Origin: Cervus elaphus
Lineage: Eukaryota > Chordata > Mammalia > Artiodactyla > Cervidae
NCBI RefSeq assembly: GCF_910594005.1
Contig: NC_057815.1
Span: forward strand, 66,354,052-66,418,051
Length of the DNA: 64,000 bases
Direction: 5' to 3'
Shown here: positions 1 to 10,228 of the stretch, one piece after another
Layout: each line of letters opens with the position of its first letter
Numbering within the stretch: position 1 is the first letter of the stretch
Made by a program: the position numbers and the translations under genes
Notes under the pieces: model-generated
What the model saw: only the letters and a program-made list of their open reading frames with translations
Told to the model about the DNA's origin: nothing
The model's database searches: none

Positions 1-15
1 TATTTCTGGATACCC
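1..15 (-). other. Edge-truncated second copy of the FCHSD2 exon at 474-550
   Basis: Read on the minus strand, the first 11 bases of this stretch (GGTATCCAGAA) are identical to the start of the exon at 474-550 and are preceded by an AG acceptor (CACCCAG). The copy then differs (ATA instead of GTTG), and the window ends. It would encode G-I-Q-K followed by a codon starting TA, which is either Tyr or a stop. The intron upstream of it also resembles that upstream of the 474-550 exon. It is either an alternative tandem exon or a dead duplicate; most of it lies outside the window. Confidence 0.45.
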
Positions 16-185
16 TGGGTGTGTATAAAGTACACACACACACACAAACTCTTTTTCCCTAGGCTCACAGAATTCTATCTTTTCAAATGTAGAATTTGTT
101 TCAGAAGTAAAGAATCAAGATCATGATAGAACATTATTATCCTGTTCATTATTGCTATAATAATGTTTCATCTATAGGTCACTGA
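16..185. repeat. Left arm of an old tandem duplication (intronic flank)
   Basis: This stretch resembles 551-725. Both begin next to the TTCTGGATACCCTG exon edge and share a 15-base run (TTCAGAAGTAAAGAA at 100-114 and 672-686). Similar words occur in the same order on either side, such as a ctatctttt-like run before it and GTTCATTA/TTTCATTA after it. Indels of about 40 bases separate the arms. The duplication would be about 540 bp long and would include the exon at 474-550. Confidence 0.5.
32..46. repeat. (AC)n microsatellite, short
   Basis: Seven to eight AC dinucleotides lie just upstream (in minus-strand sense) of the truncated exon copy. They interrupt what would be its polypyrimidine tract with a GT/TG-rich stretch. 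Confidence 0.8.
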
Positions 186-473
186 GGAAACAAGTTGTGT
201 TCCATTGTCATCTATCTACTTTAAATTCTTTATGAGAGTATCCATCAATTAAACAAAATGTAATCTAGACTTAAGACATATGAAAATGATCTACTGCATA
301 TAGATTATATATGTTGCAGAACATTAACATTGTTTAATAATTTTGACATGTCTAAAAACACAGCAGAGGAAAGGAAGAAAATTTTTTTAAAAACTGGAGT
401 CTTTATATTATGTGACATGGCTCTGTGTGAAACAAGTTTTAAAGAAAATGGGCAAGAAAACTGATTAAGTTAC

Positions 474-550
474 CTGTAATCATTCCGATCATCAGCTTTT
501 ATTCCAGGCCAATCTCTCTTCAGATACTGACTAGTCAACTTCTGGATACC
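474..550 (-). CDS. FCHSD2: FCHSD2 coding exon (F-BAR domain)
   Basis: On the minus strand the 77-bp exon is bounded by a strong acceptor (TTTTTTAACAG) and a GTAACT donor. Its only open phase reads G-I-Q-K-L-T-S-Q-Y-L-K-R-D-W-P-G followed by I-K-A-D-D-R-N-D-Y and the first two bases of an Arg codon. It continues directly from the exon at 55312-55357 (…E-R-E-Y-A-Q). This matches my recollection of the early F-BAR domain of FCHSD2, roughly residues 60-85 of about 740, with a few conservative differences. FCHSD2 is a cytosolic membrane-bending adaptor with an F-BAR domain and two SH3 domains; it promotes WASP-family actin assembly at clathrin-coated pits and cell protrusions. The next exon downstream lies left of the window. 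FCHSD1 is less likely because the sequence keeps the FCHSD2-type K-A-D-D-R-N-D-Y segment. Confidence 0.87.
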
Positions 551-725
551 CTGTTAAAAAATACAAATGTAATATAAATTAAATTATAAAATAAATATTG
601 TGCTATAAAGGAAGCTTTTTTCCTTAAAATACACTACTTAGCAAATCCCATCTTTCTATATGTAAATTTAATTCAGAAGTAAAGAACCAATGATAAATGG
701 CAGAACACTGTAACTGGTTTCATTA
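551..725. repeat. Right arm of the old tandem duplication
   Basis: This is the intronic flank immediately upstream (minus-strand sense) of the 474-550 exon. It resembles 16-185 in word order and in the shared 15-base run. It contains the T-rich tract used as the polypyrimidine tract of the exon's acceptor. Confidence 0.5.
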
Positions 726-3650
726 TTTTCAAAGTCCTTTTGTCCTCATTTTTAGGAAGAAGGTAAGTATAAAGATGAGAAAATTGAAACTTAATTGAAA
801 TGCTTTTCACTTCATCATACTATGTGACCAGCCATAAAAACAAACTACCCCTGGTATATCACAGGGAACACAGCTGTCCACCTCCAGAGCTATGATGACT
901 CGGTTCGACATCTCAATTTCCCATCATTCCTCTGCTGCAGCATTTATTGCATTTCTGAATCCAAGGAGCCAAACTCATATACCAGAAAATAGTACAACAC
1001 ATTCAATTTGAAGCAGACAGATAAATATTGGCTTCAAAAATTAATGCACAACCTCTGGTGCTATTCCATACTAGTAATTTTCAAGACAAGACTTCAAGGT
1101 TTTTTTTTTCTTCTTCTTCAAGTAATATCATGGCACAAATCACTTAAATGGAAAAAATTAGTTTCACAAAGAAATACCCAATTATTGTTATCCATACAAA
1201 CATGAACCTAGACAAAACAGTATTTATTCATAACAGGTACAGTGGGTATCAGAATTTGAATGAAGATGAAGTCACTGGCAAGAGAGGTTAAATTACTCAC
1301 TCTGAGTATAGAACATACTATTTTTTAGAAGGAAACATATGTGGTCACCTAATATTCTAACAGGGCCCAATGTAATGGATCAGAAATTGTTAAGTTTGGG
1401 GTATTCATCTCCATACATGCAACTTTAAAAAGAACAAATAAATAGCTGAGATGAAGAACAATCACATTAATCGGCTGCCTACTTTAAGCACAAATTGCCC
1501 GAGTAAAATCGATGGTACACTCTATATACATGATACCTTTCTAGTAAGGTCTGATGCCAAATCAATTTGGCTTAATTAAATCCACTGTTGAATGTTTCTG
1601 TTTACTATTTTTTTAATGAGCCCAAACAAGAATAATAGAGAAGCTCCTTTGAATCTCAATTCCTTTTGAACTTCGCAATAGTATGGTTTCACTGTTTTCA
1701 GGTCCTATGTATTCTGAAAACTAATAAACAACTGCATATCCACAACACTCTTACTTACATGCCTTGTACTTTAGGGAATCCAATTATTAAAACCTCTCTG
1801 AATCTGGACAGAATTTTTTTTCACTTCTGTACCTTTTTCAAAGCGTTATTTGTATGAAATATCTTCCCATCACTCTCATTCCTACTGGCTGAATTCTTGC
1901 TGTTCCTCCTTTAAACTGATTTTTAAATTTCCTAACACAAAATATTAAAATGTACATAAAGAAAAATGTAAAAAGTTTCATTGCCTGTTTGGTTCCATTT
2001 CATTAAAAGAGAAGAGTTTATCATTCTTTCTGCATTTGTTAGCTTGAATTCTTTTTTAAAGAACTATCCCTCATGGACTATTTGGGTATGCTAAGGTACA
2101 ATTCTTAGAGGAAAGCCAAGATAAATATTTGACTGCCTAGTTTTGGTCCAAAAGTGAAGAATGAATTTTTAAAGTAACATTATGAACTCACATGTTTTGA
2201 AAAATGGATGTGTTTCAATCTATTGCAGTCATTATTCTCTCAATGCTCCAAATGCTACATCAGTGGTCAGCAGGAGTTCCTCCAAGTTGGCGCCCACGTT
2301 ATGACCCCAACAGATTTAAATAATTTTGTTTTCTTTTACAGTTCCTATTCCAGATCTTCAGTAAGCTAGTCTTCTAAGAAATTCTGATTCCTTTCAGAGA
2401 GAAACCATCTTCAGAGACCACAACCCTAGGTACTTCCTTATCCTTTTGGTTATACTTTGTATCTTCCTCTAAGAGGGCTTTTCTAATCACACTGTATACA
2501 AAGTAGCTCACCCTTCACTCAGCTGCTCTCTCTCACACTACCCTACAGTATTCATAATCCTTATACATTGCTCATTGCTACTGTCTGGTTTCAATATGTT
2601 TTGTCTATTTGCTGACTATAAGCTCTTTCAGGTACCAATCTTGTCATTTTTTTTAATCACTCTGTCTCCAGGCTATATATAGCAGAGCCTAGTATTCAGT
2701 TGATACCAATAATGTTCCCTGACTGCATAAATAAATGCCACCTACATCATTTCATTCCTAATGTAAAATACTCAAACTCCTTTTGTGTTTTTGCCTTTTG
2801 GAGTTAGAAACATTTAGACCAAAATTTCTCTAGGTCCTTAATTTTCATACACTCAAAGGAAAAAAACATATACCAGATTTCTAACATTATGACCAGATGG
2901 TTTTAATATGATAAATAAGCTCCTTAATAAAATTACAGTCAAATTTGACCATCTTCATTAACAAAAGGGAACACACATGTAGATATCCAAGCAATGAAAA
3001 AAGAACATTATTTTATGAAGATTCAAGTAAATTCAGATCCCTGAATTCAAAGAAATTATAATATGTAGACAGAGTAAGAAGCATTCAACATAAAATGGGA
3101 GGCAACAGATGGGTTACTGACTTATAAGTGGTGGTAAGTGATACAAGTACCCAGGAGGAAAAAATTATCTGATATTTTCCTAACTAATTTAAATAATGAT
3201 AGTGACTTTTTCAGTTTAATCACTGATAAAGTGGCTGCAGAACACTTCATACAGAACATGGGATGTGACAGTAGGCTCAGATTATGAGGACTGAGAGGGC
3301 AGAATGGCAACACTATAAAGTTATATAAAACAAACAAACTCATTAACAAACATTTCAACACACTTATTTCTCGTAATTCCATTAGGCCCTGTTACAATAC
3401 AGAAAAACTTTTGGACACTTAGAATACACAAATTCTACTTGAAGTCTCAAAACTAGTTAAGTTTGAATTATAATCCCTAGATATCATTCTAAATTTTCAC
3501 CCTCAAAATCATTTTGAAGTAGATTTTATATAATTCATGACAATTTTTTTGAAATTATTTCAACTTGTTATCTTTTTTGTGCATTATGAGTTACAAAAGC
3601 AATTTCTAGAGCTCTAAACTACAATGTTGAACTGTATTAAACTGAATGGA
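726..3650. other. Unique intronic sequence, no feature recognised
   Basis: AT-rich sequence without a recognisable exon, SINE or LINE. The short reading frames here (for example near 1008-1205 and 3122-3382) have no coding character. Old, highly diverged repeats may be present but could not be named. Confidence 0.5.
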
Positions 3651-3699
3651 GCCCTTCAGAGATGAGATGAGGGATTCATGAAATAGACAAACAGCGAGA

Positions 3700-3993
3700 G
3701 CTTTAGATGAAAGACTTTATTCAAGTTAGTTCACAGAAACAGGAATCATGACTCCTGTGTGTTCCATGCAGCTGTTCAAGATCTAATCTGCATGGACGCT
3801 CAAGAAATACTTCATGGCCCTGATAGGAAAGGTCATAAATAACATTGCATGCTTCTGAAAGCATTATATACTTAACTGGTCTACATTTTACATCATGCTT
3901 AAGGCTATATCTTACGTATAAAAGGTTTCTTTGTACAGAAAATAAAATCCACCATGAGTAAATGGCTAAGGAAGATAAACCTGTGGCTGGCAA
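3700..3993 (-). other. Unidentified minus-strand open frame ending at an AATAAA signal
   Basis: On the minus strand an open frame of about 90 codons runs from 3993 to a TGA at 3721-3723. A polyadenylation hexamer, AATAAA, overlaps just after the stop (about 3718-3723). No polyA run follows. The frame starts only at a TTG, directly after the A-rich run at 3995-4020 that tails the neighbouring retro-pseudogene. It may be further 3' untranslated sequence of the same retro-copy, with the A-run internal, or a chance frame. I do not recognise the product. Confidence 0.25.
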
Positions 3994-4640
3994 ATTTTTT
4001 TTAAAGTGTTTTTTTTTTTAATCTCTTCCCTAGTCCACAATATTACTCTCTAAAACTGGTGCATTAGACATACAATATTTATTTATATTTACATTAGTAT
4101 CATTAAAATATAATGCTGATTTGATTTCTAATACAGTTTACTCTGGAGCAGTGGTTTCCACAAAAACGTACTATCAATATACTCTTTGGAACATCCAATA
4201 ACATCCCATTTCAACTTTTAAAAAGCTATCAGTGTCTGATGTAAGACTTGCTTTGTTTCACCTCTCAATAACACTTGTTATATTGCTCTAACAAGTGAAG
4301 CAACACAAAGAAAGTCACTGTTCAATAGACACTGGGAAATGGACTGATGGCTTAACCTTTTGTCCATTTACCACAAAAAGCTGAGCAGAAGTGTGCTCTA
4401 TGGCTCTCACACAGGTTATTCTGTATCCAATTTTGTCATGAAATTCCCAATATTGTGTAAATGATTGTTAAAAATTAAAGTCCACTGAATAAGTTGGATA
4501 CTTTTCAAACTGATATAAATTATACAATGCCTTTACTATTCTAAAATTATTTTAATAGTAATAGGGAACTTAACACCCCCTCCTTAAGGGAAGTTTTCAA
4601 ATATTTTTCATTGTTTTGTACAGCATATAATTGAAGTTAA
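3990..4640 (-). pseudogene. Retro-pseudogene 3' end (parent gene not identified)
   Basis: On the minus strand, one frame from about 4550 to a TGA at 4315-4317 reads protein-like sequence: F-R-I-V-K-A-L-Y-N-L-Y-Q-F-E-K-Y-P-T-Y-S, then V-D-F-N-F, an in-frame TAA, then Q-S-F-T-Q-Y-W-E-F-H-D-K-I-G-Y-R-I-T-C-V, continuing about 30 residues to a natural-looking end (V-S-I-E-Q-stop). It is followed by about 300 bases resembling a 3' UTR, with an AATAAATA signal (about 4078-4084) and then A-rich runs at 3995-4020. No acceptor splits the two coding blocks. The internal stop, missing 5' part and A tail fit a processed pseudogene. The parent protein was not recognised. Insertion-site duplications were looked for but not found. 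Confidence 0.55.
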
Positions 4641-4857
4641 GGTAAAAAAAATAACATTATTTTAAATTACATAATAAATTGCCTTTACATACTTTTCTAT
4701 GACCATTCCATGACAAAATGAGGTATTAATCTCATGTTACATATTAAACATGTATTTACATATTTTAAGACTCTTCCTTTTATCAAAAATAAAGATTGTG
4801 TTTAAATGTAATTATATAAGAAAAAATGTAATTATGTAGGTTCTAATGATATATTAG

Positions 4858-5013
4858 GGGACAGCAGAGGATGAGAGGGTTAGATAGCATCACCAACTCA
4901 ATGGACATGAATCTGAGCAAACTCCAGTAGATAGTGAAGGACAGGAAAGCCTGCTGTGCTGCAGTCCATGGAGTTCCAAAGAGTCAGACATGATGCAACT
5001 GAACAACAAAGAC
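4858..5013 (+). mobile_element. BovB (RTE LINE) 3'-end fragment
   Basis: It matches the last 150 bases of BovB seen elsewhere in this window (compare 10075-10228 and 34040-34196): the gacagcagaggatgagag start, the 'ctgcagtccatgga' block and the final 'agtcagacatgatgcaactgaac'. It is heavily 5'-truncated and about 15% diverged by eye. Confidence 0.85.
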
Positions 5014-5255
5014 ATATTAAATGACCTATTTGATTTTAGAACCGAACAGAATACAAAAGAAACACTCACCCATGATAAAAAAAAAAAAAAACTCTCAAAA
5101 GCTAGCAACAGAAGGAAACGTCCTTAACCTAATAAAAGGTATATACAAAAAGCCTACAGTTAACATACTTCTAGTAGAAAATGAATGCTTTCCCTGTAAG
5201 ACTGAGAATAAGGCAAAGATGTGCTCTCTCACCAGTCCTTTACGACATTGTGTGT

Positions 5256-5465
5256 GTAGCCCCTGGTGGCTCAATCAGTAAAGAAACTGCCTGCCATGTA
5301 GGAGACCCAAGGTCAATCCCTGGGTTGGGAAGATCTCCTGGAGAAGGGAACGGCAACCCACTCCAGGATTCTTGCCTGAAGAATCCCATGGACAGAGGAG
5401 CCTGGCGGGCTACAGTCCAAGAGGTTACAAAGAGTTGGACACAACTGAGTGACTAACACTTTCAC
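5256..5465 (+). mobile_element. Bov-tA SINE
   Basis: A tRNA-derived head (ccctggtggctcaatcag A box, 'ggtcaatccct' B-box-like) is joined to the Bov-A body ('ggcaacccactccag', 'cagaggagcctggcgggcta') and the terminal 'gttggacacaactgagtgac'. It is inserted in L1 ORF2. The flanks carry an imperfect repeat (gtgtgtagcc and cgtgtagtcc). Confidence 0.9.
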
Positions 5466-6324
5466 GTGTAGTCCCACCTAGTACAAAAAGGCAAGAAAAG
5501 GAAGTTAAAAGAGATACAGATGGACAGGGAAAAATAAAACTACCTTTATGCAAAGATGACATGATTGTATATGTAGAAAACCCCAAATAATCTACAAAAA
5601 ATACCTCCTGGAACTAATAACTAAGTTTAGCAAGGTGGCAAGATACAAGACAACATACAAAACTCAACTCTTCTCCTATGTACCTGTAATGAACAATTAG
5701 TATTTAAAACATTAAAAAAAAAAATTGAATAGCATTGTGGGCAAAACAAAACACTCAGGAATAAACCTAACAAAATACGTGTAAGAACTGTAGAGGGCAA
5801 AGTCCAAAACAATGATGAAAAATCCCATGTTAATTGATTAGAAGAGTTCTCATTATTAAGATGTCAATTATTCTGAATTTCATTTATTCATTCATGGCAA
5901 TCCAAATAAAAATTCCAGAAAGCTAAATATCAAAAGACTGATTTTAAAATGTACATGGAAAGGTAAAGGTACCAGAAATAGCCAAACAATTCTGAAAAAT
6001 AAGAACAAAGTCCGAGGAATCACATTATCAGTTCAAAGCTAATTACAACACTATACTATAATGTTACAGTGTGGTATTGGCAAAAGAAAGGACACATAGA
6101 TCAATGGAATAGGAAAGAGCCCAGAAATAGATCCATACAAATATAATAAACTGATTTTTCACAAAGGCAATTAAATGAAGAAAGGATAGTCTATATGAAT
6201 AAATGATTGGAACAACTGGGTAATCAAATGCCAAAAAATAAACATAAACACGTATTTCATAACTTACACAAAAATTAAGTCAAAATAGTTCTTAAACCTA
6301 AATGTAAAGCACATGTACAAAACA

Positions 6325-6535
6325 TGTGAAAGTGAAAGTGAAGTCGTGTCTGACTCTTTGCAACTCCATGGACTGTAGCCTACCACGCTCCTCTGTCCAT
6401 GGGATTTTCCAGGCAAGAGTACTGGAGTGGGTTGCCATTTCCTTCTCCAGAGGATCTTCCCAACCCAGGGACTGAACCTGGGTCTCCTGCATTGTAGGTA
6501 GACGCTTTTACCATCCGAGCCACTAGGGAAGTCCT
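6325..6535 (-). mobile_element. Bov-tA SINE, reverse orientation
   Basis: It begins with the reversed tail (gtgaaagtgaagtcgtgtctgactc), passes through the reversed Bov-A body and ends with the reversed tRNA head (gagccactagggaagtcc). It is inserted in the same L1. Confidence 0.9.
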
Positions 6536-7265
6536 GGAGAACACAAATCTCTTTTACCTCTGGCAAAAAGTTTCTGCATGTAATATCAAAAGTTAACACA
6601 CGATTGAAAAAATTAAAAATTGGACTTTATCACAATTAAACTTTCCTTTGGGAAAGACACTAGGAAAAATACATGAAAATCACATATCTGATAAAGGATT
6701 GCATCCAAAATATGTACAGAGCCCTTAAAACTCAACAGTAAGGAAAAAAACCAACCTAGTTTTTTAGAAGAGCAAAAGATCTGAACACACACTTCATTAA
6801 GATGATGTAACGACAGTAAATAAGCTTATGAAAAATACTGAACATCACTTTTCATTATGAAAATGCAGATTAAAACAATGAGGTACCACTACATACCTAT
6901 TAGAATAGCTCAAATCTAAAAAAATACTACAATGTTAAATGTTAATGAGAATGCAGAGCCATAGGACATGCCTCCACTGGTGGAAATGTAAACTGGTACA
7001 ACCACTCCGGAAAACAACTTGGAAACTTCCTGTAAAATTAAACACTTCCCATATGACTCAGCAATAGCACTCCGAGGTAGTCACCAACTGATGAGAAAAT
7101 TTATGTTCACACAAAACCCTGCACATGAATGTTTCAAGCAGCTGTATTCATGAAGGTAGAAGCAGCCAAGACGCCCCTCAACAGACAGACAAACGACGGT
7201 ACATCGTTACAACACAGCACCATGCAGTCATAAAAACTAATAAAGAAACCGGTACAACTTGAGTA

Positions 7266-7345
7266 GGTCTTTTTCTCTTTTTTAAATTAATTTATTTTTT
7301 ATTGAAGGATAATTGCTTTACAGAGTTTTGTTGTTTTCTAACCTC
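7266..7345 (-). mobile_element. L1 3'-end fragment, reverse orientation
   Basis: The T-rich start followed by 'ttattgaaggataattgctttacagag' is the reverse complement of the terminal 'ctgtacagc…aattatccttcaataaa' of bovine-type L1. Confidence 0.6.
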
Positions 7346-7369
7346 AACGTTGAAGTCTTTAATTTAGAA

Positions 7370-7478
7370 AATTTTTGGCCATGCTGCATAGCAGGCAGGA
7401 TCTTAGCCAGGGATTGAACCTGTATCCCCCACAGTGGAACTGTAGAGTCTTGACCACTAGACTACCAGGGAAGTCCTA
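7370..7478 (-). mobile_element. CHR-type tRNA SINE, reverse orientation
   Basis: Reverse complement of the cetartiodactyl CHR head: 'ttggccatgctgca', 'gggattgaacct' (B box reversed), 'ccaccagggaagtcc'-like end (A box reversed). Confidence 0.8.
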
Positions 7479-7599
7479 GATAAATCTTAAATGCATTTTG
7501 CCCAGTGGAAAAAAAACCAAATAAAAATAGCTGTATATATACCTTGTGAAATAAAAGAAAATACGTGTTGGTCTTTGGACCTGGCACAGAGCTCATAAA

Positions 7600-8060
7600 A
7601 CTCTTGTAGATAGAGTTGCTATAAGAATTTTGTTCTAACATTTAGCCTTTGACCCCCCCGTTCATGACACAGAGTTCCTAAGTCGCAGTGATTTTCCTGG
7701 GTGATAGCAATGTCTTTTGTTCTATCGGCTGACTCACGGGAGGCTCCTGGATGAGGGCTGGTCACCAGAAAGACCAAGCCATATTCCTGGAATTTCCCAG
7801 CCCCATTTCTTAATCTCTAGAGAGGAGAAAGGGGCCAGAAAGGAGTTAATAACTGATCATATTCACATGATGAAGCCTCCATAAACATCCCAATAGTATG
7901 GGGTTAAGATTTTTCATGTTGATGAAAATGCATAGATGGTGGGAGAGTGGCATATCCAGGGAAGGCAAGGAAGCCCTACACCCCTTCCCACATACACTTG
8001 CACTATGCAACTCTGGCAGAGATGATGAGAGTTCAAAATGTGGTGGAGACACTGGAGATC
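7600..8060 (+). mobile_element. Old mammalian LTR-like repeat
   Basis: The stretch carries the signature 'atgaagcctccataaacatccc' followed by 'gggttaagat', 'gggagagtggcata' and 'cccctt…ctatgca', which I know from a dispersed mammalian LTR. The exact family is not certain and the ends were not fixed. A second piece of the same kind is at about 58132-58260. Confidence 0.45.
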
Positions 8061-8120
8061 GAACGAGACTGATAAAGATATTTAGCAGGGAAAACTGACA
8101 TGATAATAGTTGGTAATGGT

Positions 8121-8312
8121 CTGCTTCCCTGGTGGCTCAGAAGTAAAGAATCTGCCTGCCAATGCGAGTTTGATCCCTGGGGTGGGAAGATCCCCTAGAG
8201 GAGGAAATGGCAACCAGCTCCAGTATTGTGTCGGGAAAATTCCATGGACAGAGGAGCCTGGCAGGCTACAGTCCATATAGGGTTACAAAGAATTGGACAT
8301 GACTGAGCGAAT
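8121..8312 (+). mobile_element. Bov-tA SINE
   Basis: Typical head (ctgcttccctggtggctcag), body (ggaaatggcaaccagctccag) and tail (ggacatgactgagcgaa). It abuts the truncated start of the BovB copy at 8313. Confidence 0.9.
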
Positions 8313-10228
8313 GAGAAAGAAATGAAAGAAGCAAAATGGCTGTCTGAGGAGGCCTTACAAATAGCTGTGAAAAGAAGAGAAGAAAAAAGCAAAGGAGAAA
8401 AGGAAAGATATACCCAATTGAATGCAGAGCTCCATAGAATAGCAAGGAGAGATAAGAAAGCCTTCCTCAGCGATCAATGCAAAGATAGAGGAAAACAACA
8501 GAATGGGAAAGACTAGAGATCTCTTCAAGAAAATCAGAGCTACCAAAGGAACATTTCATGCAAAGATGGGCTCAATAAAGGACAGAAATGGTATGGACCT
8601 AACAGAAGCAGAAGACATTAAGAAGAGGGGGCAAGAATACACAGAAGAACTGTACAAGAAAGATCTTCACGACCCAGATAATCACGATGGTGTGATCAGT
8701 CACCTAGAGCCAGACATCCTGGAATGTGAAGTCAAGTGGGTCTTAGGAAGCATCACTACAGACAAAGCTAGTGGAGGTGATGGAATTCCAGTTGAGCTAT
8801 TTCAAATTCCTGAAAGAAGATGCTATGAAACTGCTGCACTCAATATGCCAGCAAATTTGGGAAAGTCAGCAGTGGCCACAGGACTGGAAAAGGTCAGTTT
8901 TCATTCCAATCCCAAAGAAAGGCAATGCCAAAGAATGCTCAAACTATCGCACAATTGCACTCATCTCACACGCTAGTAAAGTAATGCTCAAAATTCTCCA
9001 AGCCAGGCTTCAGCAATACGTGAACCATGAACTTCCAGATGTTCAAGCTGGATTTAGAAAAGGCAGAGGAACCAGAGATCAAATTGCCAACATCAGCTGG
9101 ATCATCGAAAAAGCAAGAGAATTCCAGAAAAACATCTATTTCTGCTTTGTTGACTATGTCAAAGCCTTTGATTGTGTGGATCACAATAAACTGTGGAAAA
9201 TTCTGAAAGAGATGGGCATACCAGACCACCTGATCTGCCTCTTGAGAAACCTGTATGCAGGTCAGGAAGGAACAGAACTGGACATGGACCAACAGACTGG
9301 TTCAAATAGGAAAAGGAGTACGTCAAGGCTGTATATTGTCACCCTACTTATTTAACTTATATGCAAAGTACATCATGAGAAACGCTGGGCTGGAGGAAGC
9401 ACAAGCTGGAATCAAGACTGCCAGAAGAAATATCAATAAACTCAGATACGCAGACGACATCACCCTTATGGAAGAAAGTGAAGAGGAACTAAAGAGCCTC
9501 TTGATGAAAGTGAAAGAGGAGAGTGAAAAAGTTGGCTTAAGCTTAACATTCAGAAAACTAAGATCATGGCATCCAGTCCCATCACTTCATGGCAAACAGA
9601 TGGGGAAACAGCGGAAACAGTGGCTGACTTTATTTTGGGGGGCTCCAAAACCACCACAGATGGTGACTGCAGCCATGAAATTAAAAGACGCTTACTCTTT
9701 GGAAGGAAAGTTATGACCAACCTGGATAGCATTATTAAAAAGCTGAGACATTACTTTGTCAACAAAGGTCCATCTGGTCAAGGCTATGGTTTTTCCAGTG
9801 GTCATGTATGGATGTGAGAGCTGGACTATAAAGAAAGCTGAGTGCCAAAGAATTGACGCTTTTGAACTGTGGTGTTGGAGAAGACTCTTGAGAGTTCTTT
9901 GAACTGCAAGGAGATCCAACCAGTCCATCCTAAAGGAGACCTATCCTGAGTGTTCATTGGAAGGACTGATGTTGAAGCTGGAACTTCAATACTTTGGCCA
10001 CCTGATGCGAAGAGCTGACTCATTTGAAAAGACCCTGATGCCGGGAAAGACTGAAGGCAAGAGGACAAGGGGATGACAGAGGATGAGATGGTTGGGTGAC
10101 ATCACCGATTCAAGGGACATGAGTTTGGGTGGACTCCGGGAGTTGGTGATGGACAGGGAAGCCTGGTGTGCTGCGGTTCATGGGGTCGCAAAGAGTCGGA
10201 CACGACTGAGCAACTGAACTGAACTGAG
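8313..10228 (+). mobile_element. BovB (RTE) LINE, 5'-truncated, broken reverse transcriptase
   Basis: This is the most coding-like BovB copy here. Three overlapping open stretches (8503-8976, 8771-9355, 9255-9716) carry one reverse-transcriptase gene split by frameshifts. Visible blocks are the K-A-S-G-G-D-G-I-P segment (8764-8790), the Q-A-G-F-R-K-G-R-G-T block (9043-9072), F-V-D-Y-V-K-A-F-D (9147-9173), and L-R-Y-A-D-D-I-T-L with the catalytic YADD at 9447-9458. The C-terminal 'CESW…KKAE' block follows out of frame, and the element ends in the (actga)n-like tail near 10210-10228. It lacks the endonuclease part. RTE elements copy themselves and can mobilise Bov SINEs, but this copy cannot make an intact protein. 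Confidence 0.93.

Larger units (their letters stand above)
5020..7255 (+). mobile_element. Old L1 ORF2 3' half (interrupted by two SINEs)
   Basis: The pieces between the SINEs read as L1 ORF2 in order: the reverse-transcriptase block with I-K-G-I-Y-K-K-P-T-V-N-I-L-L (5137-5175), the catalytic block degraded to C-K-D-D-M-I-V-Y-V-E-N (near 5540-5575), and the C-terminal block with the R-Y-H-Y-like and 'tggtggaaatgtaaactggtac' segments near 6970-7000. Frames are broken throughout. SINEs at 5256-5465 and 6325-6535 were inserted later. It is a dead, old mammalian L1 fragment. Confidence 0.8.

Noticed and set aside
3122..3382. 86-codon minus-strand frame near the retro-pseudogene
   Set aside because: No homology recognised, no splice sites, and composition like the surrounding intron.
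8503..9716. Overlapping open frames that look like a reverse transcriptase gene
   Set aside because: They are frameshifted parts of one BovB LINE, not host genes. The same applies to frames at 13552-13812, 33145-33579, 47244-47624 and 57267-57689.
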